DNA of 64,000 nucleotides from Paludibacteraceae bacterium (GTDB lineage: Bacteria; Bacteroidota; Bacteroidia; Bacteroidales; Paludibacteraceae): positions 595,185 through 659,184 of the forward strand of contig JAFTXV010000007.1 in NCBI GenBank assembly GCA_017461505.1. The letters are read 5' to 3'. The notes beneath the pieces were generated by a model that was not told where the DNA came from, ran no database searches, and saw only the letters and a program-made list of their open reading frames with translations. Position numbers and translations under genes: made by a program. Of the stretch, positions 35,201-42,917 are shown in pieces (position 1 is the first letter of the stretch; each line of letters begins with the position of its first letter).

Positions 35201-35422
35201 ATACGATATCTGGATCTTCTTGCCGTCTTCCACATCCAGGAAGAATTGACCATCTATGTCGGTCACAGTACCATTGGAGGTGGACACTTCTACGATGGTG
35301 GCTCCGATAATAGGATTACCCGCAGCGTCGGATACTGTACCTTCGATGGGTTTAGCATAGACCTGCCAACCCAAAATGAGCAGCAATAGGGTGCAGAGTG
35401 CTCTGTGCAGTGTGTGATTCAT
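32222..35422 (-). CDS. susC: SusC-like TonB-dependent outer-membrane transporter
   Basis: 1,066 residues from ATG 35422, which opens a proper signal peptide (MNHTLHRALCTLLLLILGW). The CarboxypepD_reg domain (IEGTVSDAAGNPIIGATIVE, SNGTVTDIDGQFFL) is followed by the VVVIGYGTQRRSDVTGSI TonB-box-linked signature. The plug (VVDGVAQSTGFNFNMRDVES) and the barrel end in FSFGLDLSF. It imports oligosaccharides using TonB energy. The segment that is inverted in the other SusC gene is in normal orientation here, and its DNA at the SNGTVTD codons lacks the invertible repeat. Preceded by a hairpin and a small secreted-protein gene; no own promoter seen, so it is likely read from 36366-36397. Confidence 0.95.
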   Translation of the reverse strand: MNHTLHRALCTLLLLILGWQVYAKPIEGTVSDAAGNPIIGATIVEVSTSNGTVTDIDGQFFLDVEDGKKIQISYVGYRMETITIQSDKTIYPVVLSEDTELLDDVVVIGYGTQRRSDVTGSISSVSAQDIADFSSKSLAESLQGMAAGVTVTKGSGSPGESADILIRGAGSLNGMAPLYVVDGVAQSTGFNFNMRDVESIEVLKDAGSAAIYGSKAAGGVILITTKKGKSERTQVDLNARVGWRNITSNIQLLGTEDWVRAHEVWGTTSQLDKLGVSSIDELPNTNWMDVMFGTGIEQEYNVSVSGGGEKTKMFLSISYLDEKGTYMDTRAKRYSFRTNLDHKIGKHVTIGESVYGAMTSSNPSTNSSIYNHTVPFRTVPVAEVFDENGDYAQTPMSVGSGPNFAGLEAAYHDIQDNNYHLNAQAYLNVEFIPGLTWHTTGSVTLGAYSKRFFTEYKDFGPVQVGIDGGQLDSYAGTNLRLMFNSVLTYDAQWGDHSFKAMVGTEWWKFDGYDLTVNSYGFSIPIAQSIALAAAGATKDASDAIPQERRGSAFARINYDYQGKYLLTANFRADASDRFVNKHRWGFFPSVNVGWRLSEESWIKDNASNWLSNAKIRASWGILGNDNIPQYMYSSTYSLSGVSHAFDNSAIGQTGAWIAILGNEDLKWEEVNQTDIGVDLGFFKNRLTFTYDYYNRQTRDMLYRGSLCLTSGMSYYFSSDDPANTVPVYFNAGLVQNQGHEITLQWQDKRREVQYSVGVNMSFNQNMVKQVGDKPGASIIDKGLDAAWPLLARTEDNHPMSMFYGYEVLGIFQNQAQVDEYNQYALEQWRKNNPNHPYGYAENGQPLNADGKEIGIYYQKANTGIGDLIYDDNGQGMVNAASRKYIGNPWPLMTLGINASVAYKGFDVSMVFSGAFGFDIMNLVKPYTHMFMSDNTTAAIFTTSCFGKDNTTVTENPRVGYLNEEENVIGDGAANRNYSTVSGYMVERGDYLKLKNLSIGYTLPQKYSRKAKMERLRIYFSAQNLFTITKYSGVDPEIGGNSLMYNIDHQNRYLPSRLFSFGLDLSF

Positions 35423-35485
35423 GCGATAAGGGATATATGAGTTTGACAATACGCGCGGGTTGCCCGCACATAGAATAAATAGGAT

Positions 35486-35512
35486 AATCGGAGCGGTGGT
35501 ACCGCCCCGATT
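35486..35512 (-). terminator. Intra-operon hairpin (attenuator-like)
   Basis: AATCGG-A-GCGGT (35486-35497), loop GGT, ACCGC-C-CCGATT (35501-35512). There is no T-run after it, so partial read-through into susC, or mRNA processing, is likely. Confidence 0.6.
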
Positions 35513-35531
35513 GATAGAATAGAATGTCAGA

Positions 35532-36299
35532 TTACTTAACTTGTGCGCCCAAAGCGTTGTACTTCACGCCATTGTGCATGATGTACATTTGGCCGTTCTC
35601 GATGAACTTAGCACCTTGTTGCTTAACTTCAACGTTCTCTACGGCAGTTGTAGAAGCATCTACGCAAGGAGCAGCAAAGCCCATCTCGCCACTACCATAG
35701 ATACCCTCCTCGAAATCATCTGCATAGAATTCTGGAGAGGTCTTAGCGCCTGTATAAGGAGCGAATGCGAACAAGCAGTCAGAACCTGGAGCTTGGGTTA
35801 CATCAATATTTTGATCTTCCCACATCCACCATCCTGCACCTGGGTTTTCCTCGGTATATTCGAAACCAAAGATTTGACCATAGATGTAGAGTATAGAATC
35901 AGCTTGCAATATCTCAGCAGCCAATACCTCTTTATTGGTGAAAATCTGTGCGTAGTTTACGGTCATACCCCAGATATTGCCTTTGATTTGTTTCATGCGG
36001 TTGGTTTCACCACTAACATCACCTTTGCTAGTCCATTTGTTGATTGCAAGACCACGGCTTGCTCCTTCAGCAACTGGAGTACCTTTGAGGAAGTCCTCTA
36101 GCCATGTACCAGTCACGTCCACAGCGAAAGTGAAGGTCTCATCTGCCTCCATGTCGTTAGCAGCAGCGAATTGATCAGCTGCGCAGTCATACTTCACGAT
36201 GTAGCGACCATCGGCACCCACTGGGTTGTTCAAAGTGTGTTGCGCCATTGCGCCCATGCTCATAAGAGCGGCAGCAAGAATAAGAGTAAATTTTTTCAT
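35532..36299 (-). CDS. Secreted protein with short C-terminal sorting-like motif, first gene of the susCD-GH97 operon
   Basis: 255 residues. Signal peptide (MKKFTLILAAALMSMGAMAQ), then a beta-rich body with many aromatics (GWWMWEDQNID, FGFEYTEENPG), as in carbohydrate-binding modules. The end GAKFIENGQMYIMHNGVKYNALGAQVK (quoted ENGQMYIMHNG and YNALGAQVK) is the short motif shared with five proteins at 53.8-64 kb. Its promoter is strong and its place just before susC suggests a surface glycan-binding role like SusE/SusF, but no family is recognised. Confidence 0.75.
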   Translation of the reverse strand: MKKFTLILAAALMSMGAMAQHTLNNPVGADGRYIVKYDCAADQFAAANDMEADETFTFAVDVTGTWLEDFLKGTPVAEGASRGLAINKWTSKGDVSGETNRMKQIKGNIWGMTVNYAQIFTNKEVLAAEILQADSILYIYGQIFGFEYTEENPGAGWWMWEDQNIDVTQAPGSDCLFAFAPYTGAKTSPEFYADDFEEGIYGSGEMGFAAPCVDASTTAVENVEVKQQGAKFIENGQMYIMHNGVKYNALGAQVK

Positions 36300-36365
36300 T
36301 GTGTTGATAATTTAAAAGGTTAATAATTGTGTTTTAGACAAGCTAAATTTTGTCTTTTGACGATG

Positions 36366-36397
36366 CAAAGTTATAAGTATTTTGTTGGTTTGTCAAA
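36366..36397 (-). promoter_or_regulatory. Promoter of the secreted protein-susC-susD-GH97 operon
   Basis: Minus strand: TTTG (36397-36394), 20-nt spacer, TAACTTTG (36373-36366), about 66 nt before the ATG. Confidence 0.85.
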
Positions 36398-36577
36398 TAA
36401 TATAATAAAAATATGGATAAAAATACGATGATATATATACTCTATTATTCTTTAAGAATAATAATCTATTTTAAGGTAAGAAAAAAATATAGACATATTA
36501 TAAAGAAAGAATAGGTATATTTTATCTAAATAGCTTGCGCTTTTACCCTCCGATTTTTCTATTTGAAAAAAAATGAT

Positions 36578-36585
36578 TACCTTTG
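36578..36585 (+). promoter_or_regulatory. Possible -7 box of the GH87-like gene
   Basis: TACCTTTG 33 bp before the ATG. The nearest TTTG (36562-36565) is only 12 nt upstream, so the -33 box is poor, as expected for an activator-dependent promoter. Confidence 0.5.
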
Positions 36586-36618
36586 CCCTCGCAATCAAAA
36601 ATCTATCATTTTACCAGT

Positions 36619-38535
36619 ATGAAAACCCTACGAATTATGCTATTTGGCTTGCTATCTTTGGTAGCTAGCTGTAATGTGGCTCAATCTCAAGGAGACACAG
36701 ATGTTTATGTATTTGCTACGGACAGTTTGCAACGCGGATACTATAATCGCCCTTACGAGCGCTATGAGGCAGAACCCGATTACTGCTCCACCACTGGCTC
36801 TTTTCTTGAGGCCACAGATGACCAGCGTGAGCTGCAATCGGAGGCTACTCATCAGCAGGCCGTGCAGCTGGTTGAGCCCAATGACTACGTAGCTTGGCGC
36901 GTGAACAACCCTGGCGATGGTGTCACCATACGCTTCTCTCTGCCTGATAGCCATGATGGATTAGGCACCAAAGGGACGGTGCATTTCTATGCGGGCGAAG
37001 AGAAAGTAGGTGAACTAACCCTGGATAGCTACTGGGCATGGCAGTATTGTACGGGCACTTATCCGGTGAATACGCCCATTGCCAACTGCGTGATTCGCAT
37101 GCGCTTTGATGAGATGCATGTGCGCCTTTCACGACCTGTAGCACAAGGTGAAGAATTACGCGTAGTCAAGGCAGATGACAATACTACGCCATACACGATT
37201 GATTTTGTGGAACTGGAGATGGTGCCAGAGCCCGTTACTTTCGAGAGTATAGAAGGCGATAAAGTACAATATAATGGTGGCAGTTTGCAGGACTTTGTGA
37301 GCAATAACCGTGGTAAGATCATCTATATCCCTGCAGGCAAATGGGAGGTGGCTAAGCGTATTCATATCAACTACGACAATACCCACCTCGTAGGAGCAGG
37401 TATGTGGTACACCGAGATTTTCTTCTCTGCACCGTCTGACAATAATGCTACCTACTCGCAACGTGGTTTTGAGACCAATCGTAGCAATATCCGCATTGAG
37501 GGAATGTATATCAATACCATCAACAACCAGCGCTATTACAACAACGATGCTTCTAAGCAAGTAGGCAAGACCTTTATGGGCTCATGGGGCAAGAACTCCG
37601 TGATTCGCAATTGCTGGACCGAGCATTTTGAGTGCGGCGCATGGATAGCTGATTATTCGGCTACGGGTAGCGAGAACTTGCTGGTGGAGCACTGCCGCTT
37701 CCGTAACCATTATGCCGATGGATTTAACGCATCGCATGCTTCGATTGGACATACGATTCAATACTGCTCCTTCCGCAATAACGGCGATGATGATATGGCA
37801 TCGTGGACTACAGCACGCATGTGCAAGAATGTCACCTATGCTTACTGCACCGCAGAGAACAACTGGCGCGCTTCGTCGCTCGGCTTCTTTGGCGGAACGA
37901 ATCACTATGCGCACCATATCGCTATCTTCGACCCTCTGGAATGTGGTGTGCGCCTCAATGCGGACTTCGAAGGCAAGGGCTTTGGCGATGAGGGTATGAT
38001 ACGATTGCATGACATCACTATCGTACATGCAGGTTGCAAACGCGGCACCAAAGGTACGTCGGGCGACTTCTGGGGAAATATGCAAGGTGCGTTTAATATT
38101 GGACCAACTGGCAGATATGTAGTCAAGAATATCCAAGTAGAGAATGTGGATGTTCTAGACTCTCGCCAACATGCTTTCTATATTGCCGCAGGAGCCAATC
38201 CGATAGAGAACCTTGTGCTGAAGTCTATTCATGTGCAAAAAGCCGCTACTGCCTTCTATTTTGCTAATGCGAAGGGAAATGCTACCTATTGTGATCTCCA
38301 CTGCCAAGATGTAGAGAAGGAAATAGGTAGCTACCAAGCAAACTTCTGGAACTGGGTACCGGCAGCCGACTGTGGGGGAACAGACGTGGTGGAAGAGACC
38401 ATAGTGCCTTCGCTGAGCAATGAGCAAACAGCCTACGACATCATTGGGCGACCTGTAGCCAATATGCAAACGGCTGCGCCGGGCATATACATTGTGGGAA
38501 GTGAGCAACACGCCATCAAAATAATGAAACCATGA
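36619..38535 (+). CDS. Right-handed beta-helix lipoprotein, GH87-like (alpha-1,3-glucanase/mycodextranase type)
   Basis: 638 residues from ATG 36619. Lipobox SLVASC (Cys about 17). Residues ~30-215 form a CBM6/35-like beta-sandwich (VAWRVNNPGDGVTIRFSLPD). Residues ~225-600 are a beta-helix with an NTHLVGAGMWYTEIFFSAP start and the pair DGFNASHAS ... NNGDDDMASWTT. The triple Asp (about 390-392) in this setting matches the acidic active site of GH87 enzymes that cut alpha-1,3-glucosidic bonds. The end (YDIIGRPVANMQ...PGIYIVGS) is a type IX-like tail, odd beside a lipobox. It overlaps the regulator gene downstream by 4 bp (ATGA). Family call moderate; other beta-helix glycosidases are possible. 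Confidence 0.7.
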   Translation: MKTLRIMLFGLLSLVASCNVAQSQGDTDVYVFATDSLQRGYYNRPYERYEAEPDYCSTTGSFLEATDDQRELQSEATHQQAVQLVEPNDYVAWRVNNPGDGVTIRFSLPDSHDGLGTKGTVHFYAGEEKVGELTLDSYWAWQYCTGTYPVNTPIANCVIRMRFDEMHVRLSRPVAQGEELRVVKADDNTTPYTIDFVELEMVPEPVTFESIEGDKVQYNGGSLQDFVSNNRGKIIYIPAGKWEVAKRIHINYDNTHLVGAGMWYTEIFFSAPSDNNATYSQRGFETNRSNIRIEGMYINTINNQRYYNNDASKQVGKTFMGSWGKNSVIRNCWTEHFECGAWIADYSATGSENLLVEHCRFRNHYADGFNASHASIGHTIQYCSFRNNGDDDMASWTTARMCKNVTYAYCTAENNWRASSLGFFGGTNHYAHHIAIFDPLECGVRLNADFEGKGFGDEGMIRLHDITIVHAGCKRGTKGTSGDFWGNMQGAFNIGPTGRYVVKNIQVENVDVLDSRQHAFYIAAGANPIENLVLKSIHVQKAATAFYFANAKGNATYCDLHCQDVEKEIGSYQANFWNWVPAADCGGTDVVEETIVPSLSNEQTAYDIIGRPVANMQTAAPGIYIVGSEQHAIKIMKP

Positions 38536-40079
38536 GATACATTTACATAATATGTGCGCTGCTCTTAGCGCATGTAGGGCTGATAGCTAGTAGCGATAGC
38601 GATTTGGCTGCATTGAATGAGGTGCTGGCTGAGAGAGAAGTATATCAGCAGCAAAAACAGCAGCGTATTCAATTGTTGCAACAGGCACCGATGAACCACT
38701 ATGATCGGTTGTTGGCGCTGACCGAAGAATATCAGTCTTACTCCTATGATACGGCTACGATATACGTGGAGAAACTCCTAGACGAGGCACTCCTCTCCAA
38801 GGAGAGCAATAAGATCGCGCAAGCGCAAATCAAACAGGCGTTTCTCTACCTTAGTTCGGGACTATTCAAAGAGAGTTCGGATATCTTCCAGGCAATAGAC
38901 ATCGCCTCATGCGAACAGGATATTCAAGCGGAATATTACATCCACTATGCGCGTCTGCTGTACGATATGGCGGACTATGCCCATGGTAAGATTAGTTATG
39001 AATATATCAACTATGGCAATCGACTCAGCCAAGAAGCACTGAAGCGCATTTCACCCGAAGATACCATTCGCTATTGGTCCACCGCGGCTCTCTATGCTAT
39101 GAAAATGGGAGAGAGTAATTTGGCCATCCAGCGATTTAATCGCGTATTAGAAACCTCACAAATCACCGAACATCAGAAGGCCATTGCCTATTCTTCATTG
39201 GCATTCATCTATCAGAATATGGGCGACACCTTGCTTGCCAATCGCAATATCATCTTGGCAGCGATTGCCGATATCAAGAGTTGTACCAAAGAGACTGTGG
39301 CTATGAGTATTGTGGCACAAAATGTGTTTGCACGCGGGCAAGTGACGGAAGCGGCGGTGTATATCCAAGCAGCATTGGACGATGCTACCTTCTACAATGC
39401 TCGACACCGACAAGTGAATATCAGCCGTGTGATGCCTATCATTGAGCAGCAGCAACTGATGATCGAACAGGAGCAAAATAGGCGTGTGACATGGCTCAAT
39501 ATATGCCTATATATCCTGATTGCGGGCGTATTAGTGGCATTCGTGATGCTCTATAATCGTCACCGTGCACTCGTGAGAGCGGAGCAGAACATCCAAACCA
39601 CCAACTTACAGCTCACCGAAGCCAATCATATCAAAGAGGAGTGTATTGCCACTTTCCTCTGCAACGAGAACTCCGTCTATAGTACCTTCGAAAAATACCA
39701 ACGCTATGTCAAGCGTAAAGCGCAAGACAAACGTTGGGAGGAGCTATTCGCTATTCCAGCTTATGCAGACGTGCGCGTACTGAAGAATAATTTCTACAAG
39801 CGTTTTGATACGATGTTTCTGCATATCTATCCCACTTTCGTTGAGCAGTTTAATCAATTGCTCAAGCCCGATCAGCAGATTGTTCTCAAGCCCAACGAAC
39901 TGCTGAACGCCGAGTTGCGTATCTTTGCGCTCATTCGATTGGGCATCAACGACAACGCGCAGATAGCCAAACTGCTCGACTATTCTATCAACACCATCTA
40001 TACCTACAAGACGCGCATCAACAATGCCACCAATCTCACTGCTGAGCAGCTGATCCAAGCCGTGATGCAAATCAAATAG
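38532..40079 (+). CDS. Membrane-anchored TPR-type transcriptional regulator (DUF6377-like)
   Basis: 515 residues. An N-terminal signal/membrane segment (IYIICALLLAHVGLIASS) precedes a periplasmic helical-repeat region (~30-310). One transmembrane helix (WLNICLYILIAGVLVAFVML, ~315-335) and a short coiled stretch follow. The cytoplasmic C-terminus ends with a LuxR-like helix-turn-helix (LRIFALIRLGIND, QIAKLLDYSINTIYTYKTRI). This is the layout of Bacteroidota inner-membrane regulators that sense a glycan signal and act directly on DNA. It starts within the stop of the GH87-like gene (ATGA overlap), so enzyme and regulator are made together. It is a good candidate to control this locus. Confidence 0.8.
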   Translation: MRYIYIICALLLAHVGLIASSDSDLAALNEVLAEREVYQQQKQQRIQLLQQAPMNHYDRLLALTEEYQSYSYDTATIYVEKLLDEALLSKESNKIAQAQIKQAFLYLSSGLFKESSDIFQAIDIASCEQDIQAEYYIHYARLLYDMADYAHGKISYEYINYGNRLSQEALKRISPEDTIRYWSTAALYAMKMGESNLAIQRFNRVLETSQITEHQKAIAYSSLAFIYQNMGDTLLANRNIILAAIADIKSCTKETVAMSIVAQNVFARGQVTEAAVYIQAALDDATFYNARHRQVNISRVMPIIEQQQLMIEQEQNRRVTWLNICLYILIAGVLVAFVMLYNRHRALVRAEQNIQTTNLQLTEANHIKEECIATFLCNENSVYSTFEKYQRYVKRKAQDKRWEELFAIPAYADVRVLKNNFYKRFDTMFLHIYPTFVEQFNQLLKPDQQIVLKPNELLNAELRIFALIRLGINDNAQIAKLLDYSINTIYTYKTRINNATNLTAEQLIQAVMQIK

Positions 40080-40082
40080 TGG

Positions 40083-40886
40083 TTATTTTCTGATCGCTCG
40101 GTGTGCGGCGCGTTGGGTGAGGCGCTTTTGCTGTGGGGTCATGTCGGCGTTCTTGTAAGGATTGCGTCGGCAATCTTTGCCTGTGAGCAGTTCGTACCAT
40201 ACGCATGCTGCGGTATAGCGCCCATAGACGTAGTTGAGGTGGTATCCATCTCGGCATAAGGTATCGCCGAGTTTGGTTTGACGCGCGAGCGTGATGGCTT
40301 TGCCACAAGGGATGAGTTTCAGCTCGGGGTAGCGTAAGAGTAGCGCAAGGGTAGCGGATTGGATACTATCATCCATGATTTGCTGGCTCTTCTGATAGCG
40401 TGGAAAGGCGGGATGCTTGGCGTCCTCAGAATAGGACCATGTTTGCATCCAGCAGAGTTGAGCGTTGGGTTGGTAGGCACGTACAGAGTCGATGAGTGTG
40501 CCGAGAAAGGGCTCATAGGTGGACTGTATACCGCTGTCATGGCTAGCCTGTTGGAAGGATATATAGTCCCACTGGTCAAGCAAGAGCACTTGGCGCAATG
40601 AATAGCCCTCGTGAGGAGTACGGATGCCCTCTTGGATATAACGGAAGCTGTAGGCAGCAGTATCCTTTATGAGGAAGGTGTGGTGCTGCTCCAAAGAGCA
40701 GCCTCCGTAGTATAGGTTGCCGATAATGATGGGCTGCTTGCCTGCATCGCAAAGTGGCGCAAGTTCTTGTTCGACTGCATCCCAAGAGAAACTGTTGCCG
40801 ATGCAAAGCACTCGGATAGTGTCGGATGCTGATGAAAGTATAAAGGAGCAAAAAGAAAAAAGAAAAGCAAAAAGAAGGCGTTTCAT
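40083..40886 (-). CDS. DUF4886 (SGNH-hydrolase-like) secreted protein
   Basis: 267 residues. Signal peptide (LLFAFLFSFCSFILSSAS), then VLCIGNSFSWDAVEQEL, the GNS block I that places the nucleophile Ser of SGNH-type hydrolases. DYISFQQASHDSG and a C-terminal DGYHLNYVYGRYTAACVW with the DxxH pair complete the fold. DUF4886 proteins are Bacteroidota secreted esterase-like proteins, often near polysaccharide loci, where they may remove acetyl or other ester groups. Stop lies 3 bp from the convergent regulator gene. Codons of SATLALLLRYPEL contain an 18-bp repeat also found between genes at 24104. Own promoter at 40933-40964. Confidence 0.8.
   Translation of the reverse strand: MKRLLFAFLFSFCSFILSSASDTIRVLCIGNSFSWDAVEQELAPLCDAGKQPIIIGNLYYGGCSLEQHHTFLIKDTAAYSFRYIQEGIRTPHEGYSLRQVLLLDQWDYISFQQASHDSGIQSTYEPFLGTLIDSVRAYQPNAQLCWMQTWSYSEDAKHPAFPRYQKSQQIMDDSIQSATLALLLRYPELKLIPCGKAITLARQTKLGDTLCRDGYHLNYVYGRYTAACVWYELLTGKDCRRNPYKNADMTPQQKRLTQRAAHRAIRK
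40340..40357. repeat. In-frame copy of an 18-bp repeat
   Basis: GTAGCGCAAGGGTAGCGG is the exact reverse complement of 24104-24121, which forms part of an intergenic hairpin. Confidence 0.8.
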
Positions 40887-40932
40887 GGTACTGAAATGTT
40901 TGTAAAAAGCATATTTTTAGAATATAACGCTG

Positions 40933-40964
40933 CAAAAGTACAAAAAAAATTGTATATATGCAAA
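40933..40964 (-). promoter_or_regulatory. Promoter of the DUF4886 gene
   Basis: Minus strand: TTTG (40964-40961), 20-nt spacer, TACTTTTG (40940-40933). It overlaps the rightward promoter at 40950-40980. Confidence 0.8.
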
Positions 40965-40980
40965 AAAAATAGTATTTTTG
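40950..40980 (+). promoter_or_regulatory. Promoter of the beta-lactamase-like gene
   Basis: TTG (40950-40952), 20-nt spacer, TATTTTTG (40973-40980), 17 nt before the ATG. It shares DNA with the leftward promoter, so the two should compete. Confidence 0.75.
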
Positions 40981-40997
40981 CGGCAGATAAATAAGGT

Positions 40998-42080
40998 ATG
41001 GTTATTAAAAAGACATTATTAGTTGCCTTGATAGGCTTGTTTTTGTCATCGTGCGGGAAACAGGGTTGTGATAGTATCTCGTATGATGTAGATAGTGCGC
41101 GCGTGGTGATAGAAGCAGCAATAGCTGATACGATTATCCCTGGAGCGGTGTTGTGCGTGGTGGAAGATGGTGAGATAGTCTATACCGAGGCATATGGCAA
41201 TCGTGCGGTGTATCCAGAGGTGGAAGTGATGACGGAAAATACCATTTTTGACATGGCTTCTGTGAGCAAACCTACGGGCGCAGGTACGGCAGCGTTGCTA
41301 TTGATAAGAGAAGGCAAGTTGTCGGCAGATGATTATGTGTGTGAGTATTTACCTGGTTATCACGCAGATGTGCAAGTGCGTCATTTGATGACGCATTATT
41401 CGGGATTGCCTGCGTATATGAATGTGAGGCGATTAACTTCTAATTTGGAAGAGTTGCAGTTGACCGATGATGAGGCTGTGAGGCAGTTTATGATTGATAC
41501 GATAGGAAGGTGCCAACGTCCGAGTGGTGTGGGTGAGCGGTATCGATACTCCTGTCTGAACTTCATTAGTTTGCAGCGTGTGGTAGAGGCAATTGCTGAC
41601 ATGGATATCAACACGTATATGCGTGCTGGGTTGTATAAGCACTTGGGATTAGAGACAATGGGGTGGTTGCCCGCTGATTCGTTGGTATATCGTATAGCTC
41701 CTACCGAGTGTATAGATGGTGAATGCTTGCGAGGCGAAGTACACGACCCACTGGCACGCGTGATGATGCGCGGCGTGTCGGGCAATGCGGGCGTGTTTGC
41801 TACAGCGGAAGATGTGGCAACGTGGGCGATATGGTATATGAACCTACCAGAGAAGGTACGTGCACAAGGGTGTAACGCGGGACTATGGACGGATAGTGTG
41901 GAGACTTCGACGGGCGAACTGATTCAGAGTTGTCGCCATACTGGTTATACGGGCACGAGTGTGGCGATATTGCCCACAGAGAAACGTGCGGTGGTGTTGC
42001 TGACCAATCGTGTGCATCCCAAGGATGAAAATAATGTAGGAGCACTGCGTAGGGTGATCAATGCGTTGCTAGTGCCTTAA
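40998..42080 (+). CDS. Serine beta-lactamase-like (class C / penicillin-binding-protein fold) lipoprotein
   Basis: 360 residues. Lipobox LFLSSC (Cys 19). The SxxK motif is SVSK (Ser88-Lys91), followed by the second motif as YSCLNF (Tyr-Ser-Cys instead of the common Tyr-x-Asn) and a late HTGYTGT that fits the HTG/KTG position. Proteins of this family act as D-Ala peptidases, esterases or beta-lactamases; most in Bacteroidota are thought to be hydrolases of cell-wall or glycan ester substrates, not resistance enzymes. Divergent from a DUF4886 gene, so the two may work on the same material. Confidence 0.85.
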   Translation: MVIKKTLLVALIGLFLSSCGKQGCDSISYDVDSARVVIEAAIADTIIPGAVLCVVEDGEIVYTEAYGNRAVYPEVEVMTENTIFDMASVSKPTGAGTAALLLIREGKLSADDYVCEYLPGYHADVQVRHLMTHYSGLPAYMNVRRLTSNLEELQLTDDEAVRQFMIDTIGRCQRPSGVGERYRYSCLNFISLQRVVEAIADMDINTYMRAGLYKHLGLETMGWLPADSLVYRIAPTECIDGECLRGEVHDPLARVMMRGVSGNAGVFATAEDVATWAIWYMNLPEKVRAQGCNAGLWTDSVETSTGELIQSCRHTGYTGTSVAILPTEKRAVVLLTNRVHPKDENNVGALRRVINALLVP

Positions 42081-42109
42081 AAAAAAGCGGGACTTCCTAC
42101 GGGAGTCCC
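42078..42109 (-). terminator. Terminator of the tRNA-Leu(UAA) transcript
   Basis: On the minus strand GGGACT ... AGTCCC (42109-42104 with 42094-42089) is followed by GC and a run of T (42086-42078). Confidence 0.85.
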
Positions 42110-42132
42110 TTAGCGCTACTTGCAAAAGCCAA

Positions 42133-42170
42133 CCTGCCAGCACCTGTAAGTAAACTTACGTGCTAGCAGG
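42133..42170. repeat. Long hairpin in the tRNA-Leu(UAA) trailer
   Basis: CCTGCCAGCAC (42133-42143) pairs with GTGCTAGCAGG (42160-42170), one mismatch. An inner GTAAGT (42146-42151) pairs with ACTTAC (42154-42159). It lies between tRNA 3' end and terminator and may be a 3' processing signal. Confidence 0.8.
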
Positions 42171-42232
42171 TCGTCTTTCAGTACCGCGAGCGGGACTTGA
42201 ACCCGCACAGCCATCACTGGCCAAAGGATTTT

Positions 42233-42917
42233 CTTACTACACTTACTTTTACATAAGCAATCTCAGTGAGATTTTGTAGTCTGGACTATTTCATGACCAT
42301 ATTGCTTGCTGCAACTTAGGTCCCTCCCGTATAGTCTCTACGCCATTTATGAATTTCTCTATTGAGTAATTCAATTTAGAGAGCCATCGCCAAAGAATAG
42401 GTCGCCCTACTCGAGGTTTCTGTTTGTTAGAGAGGTTCTACTCACAAAGTTTCCTTTGTGGCACTCTTGTTGTTTAGACCTCGGTAATTCTTCGTCAATG
42501 CGTGACAATTTGGGCATAGAATTTGTAGATTTTCAATTCGATTATCACGAGTATTCCCATTTTTGTGGTGCAACTCCAAAGGAATTGGTGCTCCTTGCCA
42601 TTCTATCAATCCGCACACTTCGCATCGTTTGTCTTTTAAACCACTTGTGAACAAGCGCTTTTTTAACTTGAAAGATTGAAAGGTAGAGTTTTCTACCAAT
42701 ATCTCACTCAAATCTTTGGATTGCTTAGGTTTGAATTTTAACCCTACATTCCATCCTTGTCCTCTAAAGTGACTAATGTCCAAATGGTACTCAACAATAG
42801 CGTTGTGCAAAATTTTATAGTTGCCGCCACTAGGACGAGCTCCTAATTTTCTGCACATCTCAGCAATGCTGAAGCTATCTCGTGCTGCATTTTCAAAGTC
42901 TTCTTTAGTCTTTTTCA
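42233..42917 (-). other. Group I intron in the tRNA-Leu(UAA) anticodon loop
   Basis: 685 nt inserted between U34 and A35. The exon before it ends in U and the intron ends in G (42233), as group I splicing requires. The 3' part has the catalytic core: P7 as GACTA (42336-42332) with TAGTC (42288-42284), an AGAGACTATACGGG block like the conserved R/P7 region, a P8-like hairpin TTGC AGCAA GCAA, and a P9-like hairpin AATCTC ACT GAGATT (about 42257-42271). The 5' part is taken up by an HNH endonuclease ORF. P1 and the internal guide sequence were not resolved by eye. The insertion site is the same as in the well-known cyanobacterial and plastid tRNA-Leu(UAA) intron. Confidence 0.9.

Larger units (their letters stand above)
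36300..36618. other. Divergent intergenic region of the alpha-glucan locus
   Basis: 319 bp, very A/T-rich, with the leftward promoter (36366-36397), a weak inverted pair AGACAA/TTGTCT in the leftward leader (36334-36354), and a rightward -7-like TACCTTTG (36578-36585). No coding sequence was seen. Confidence 0.7.
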
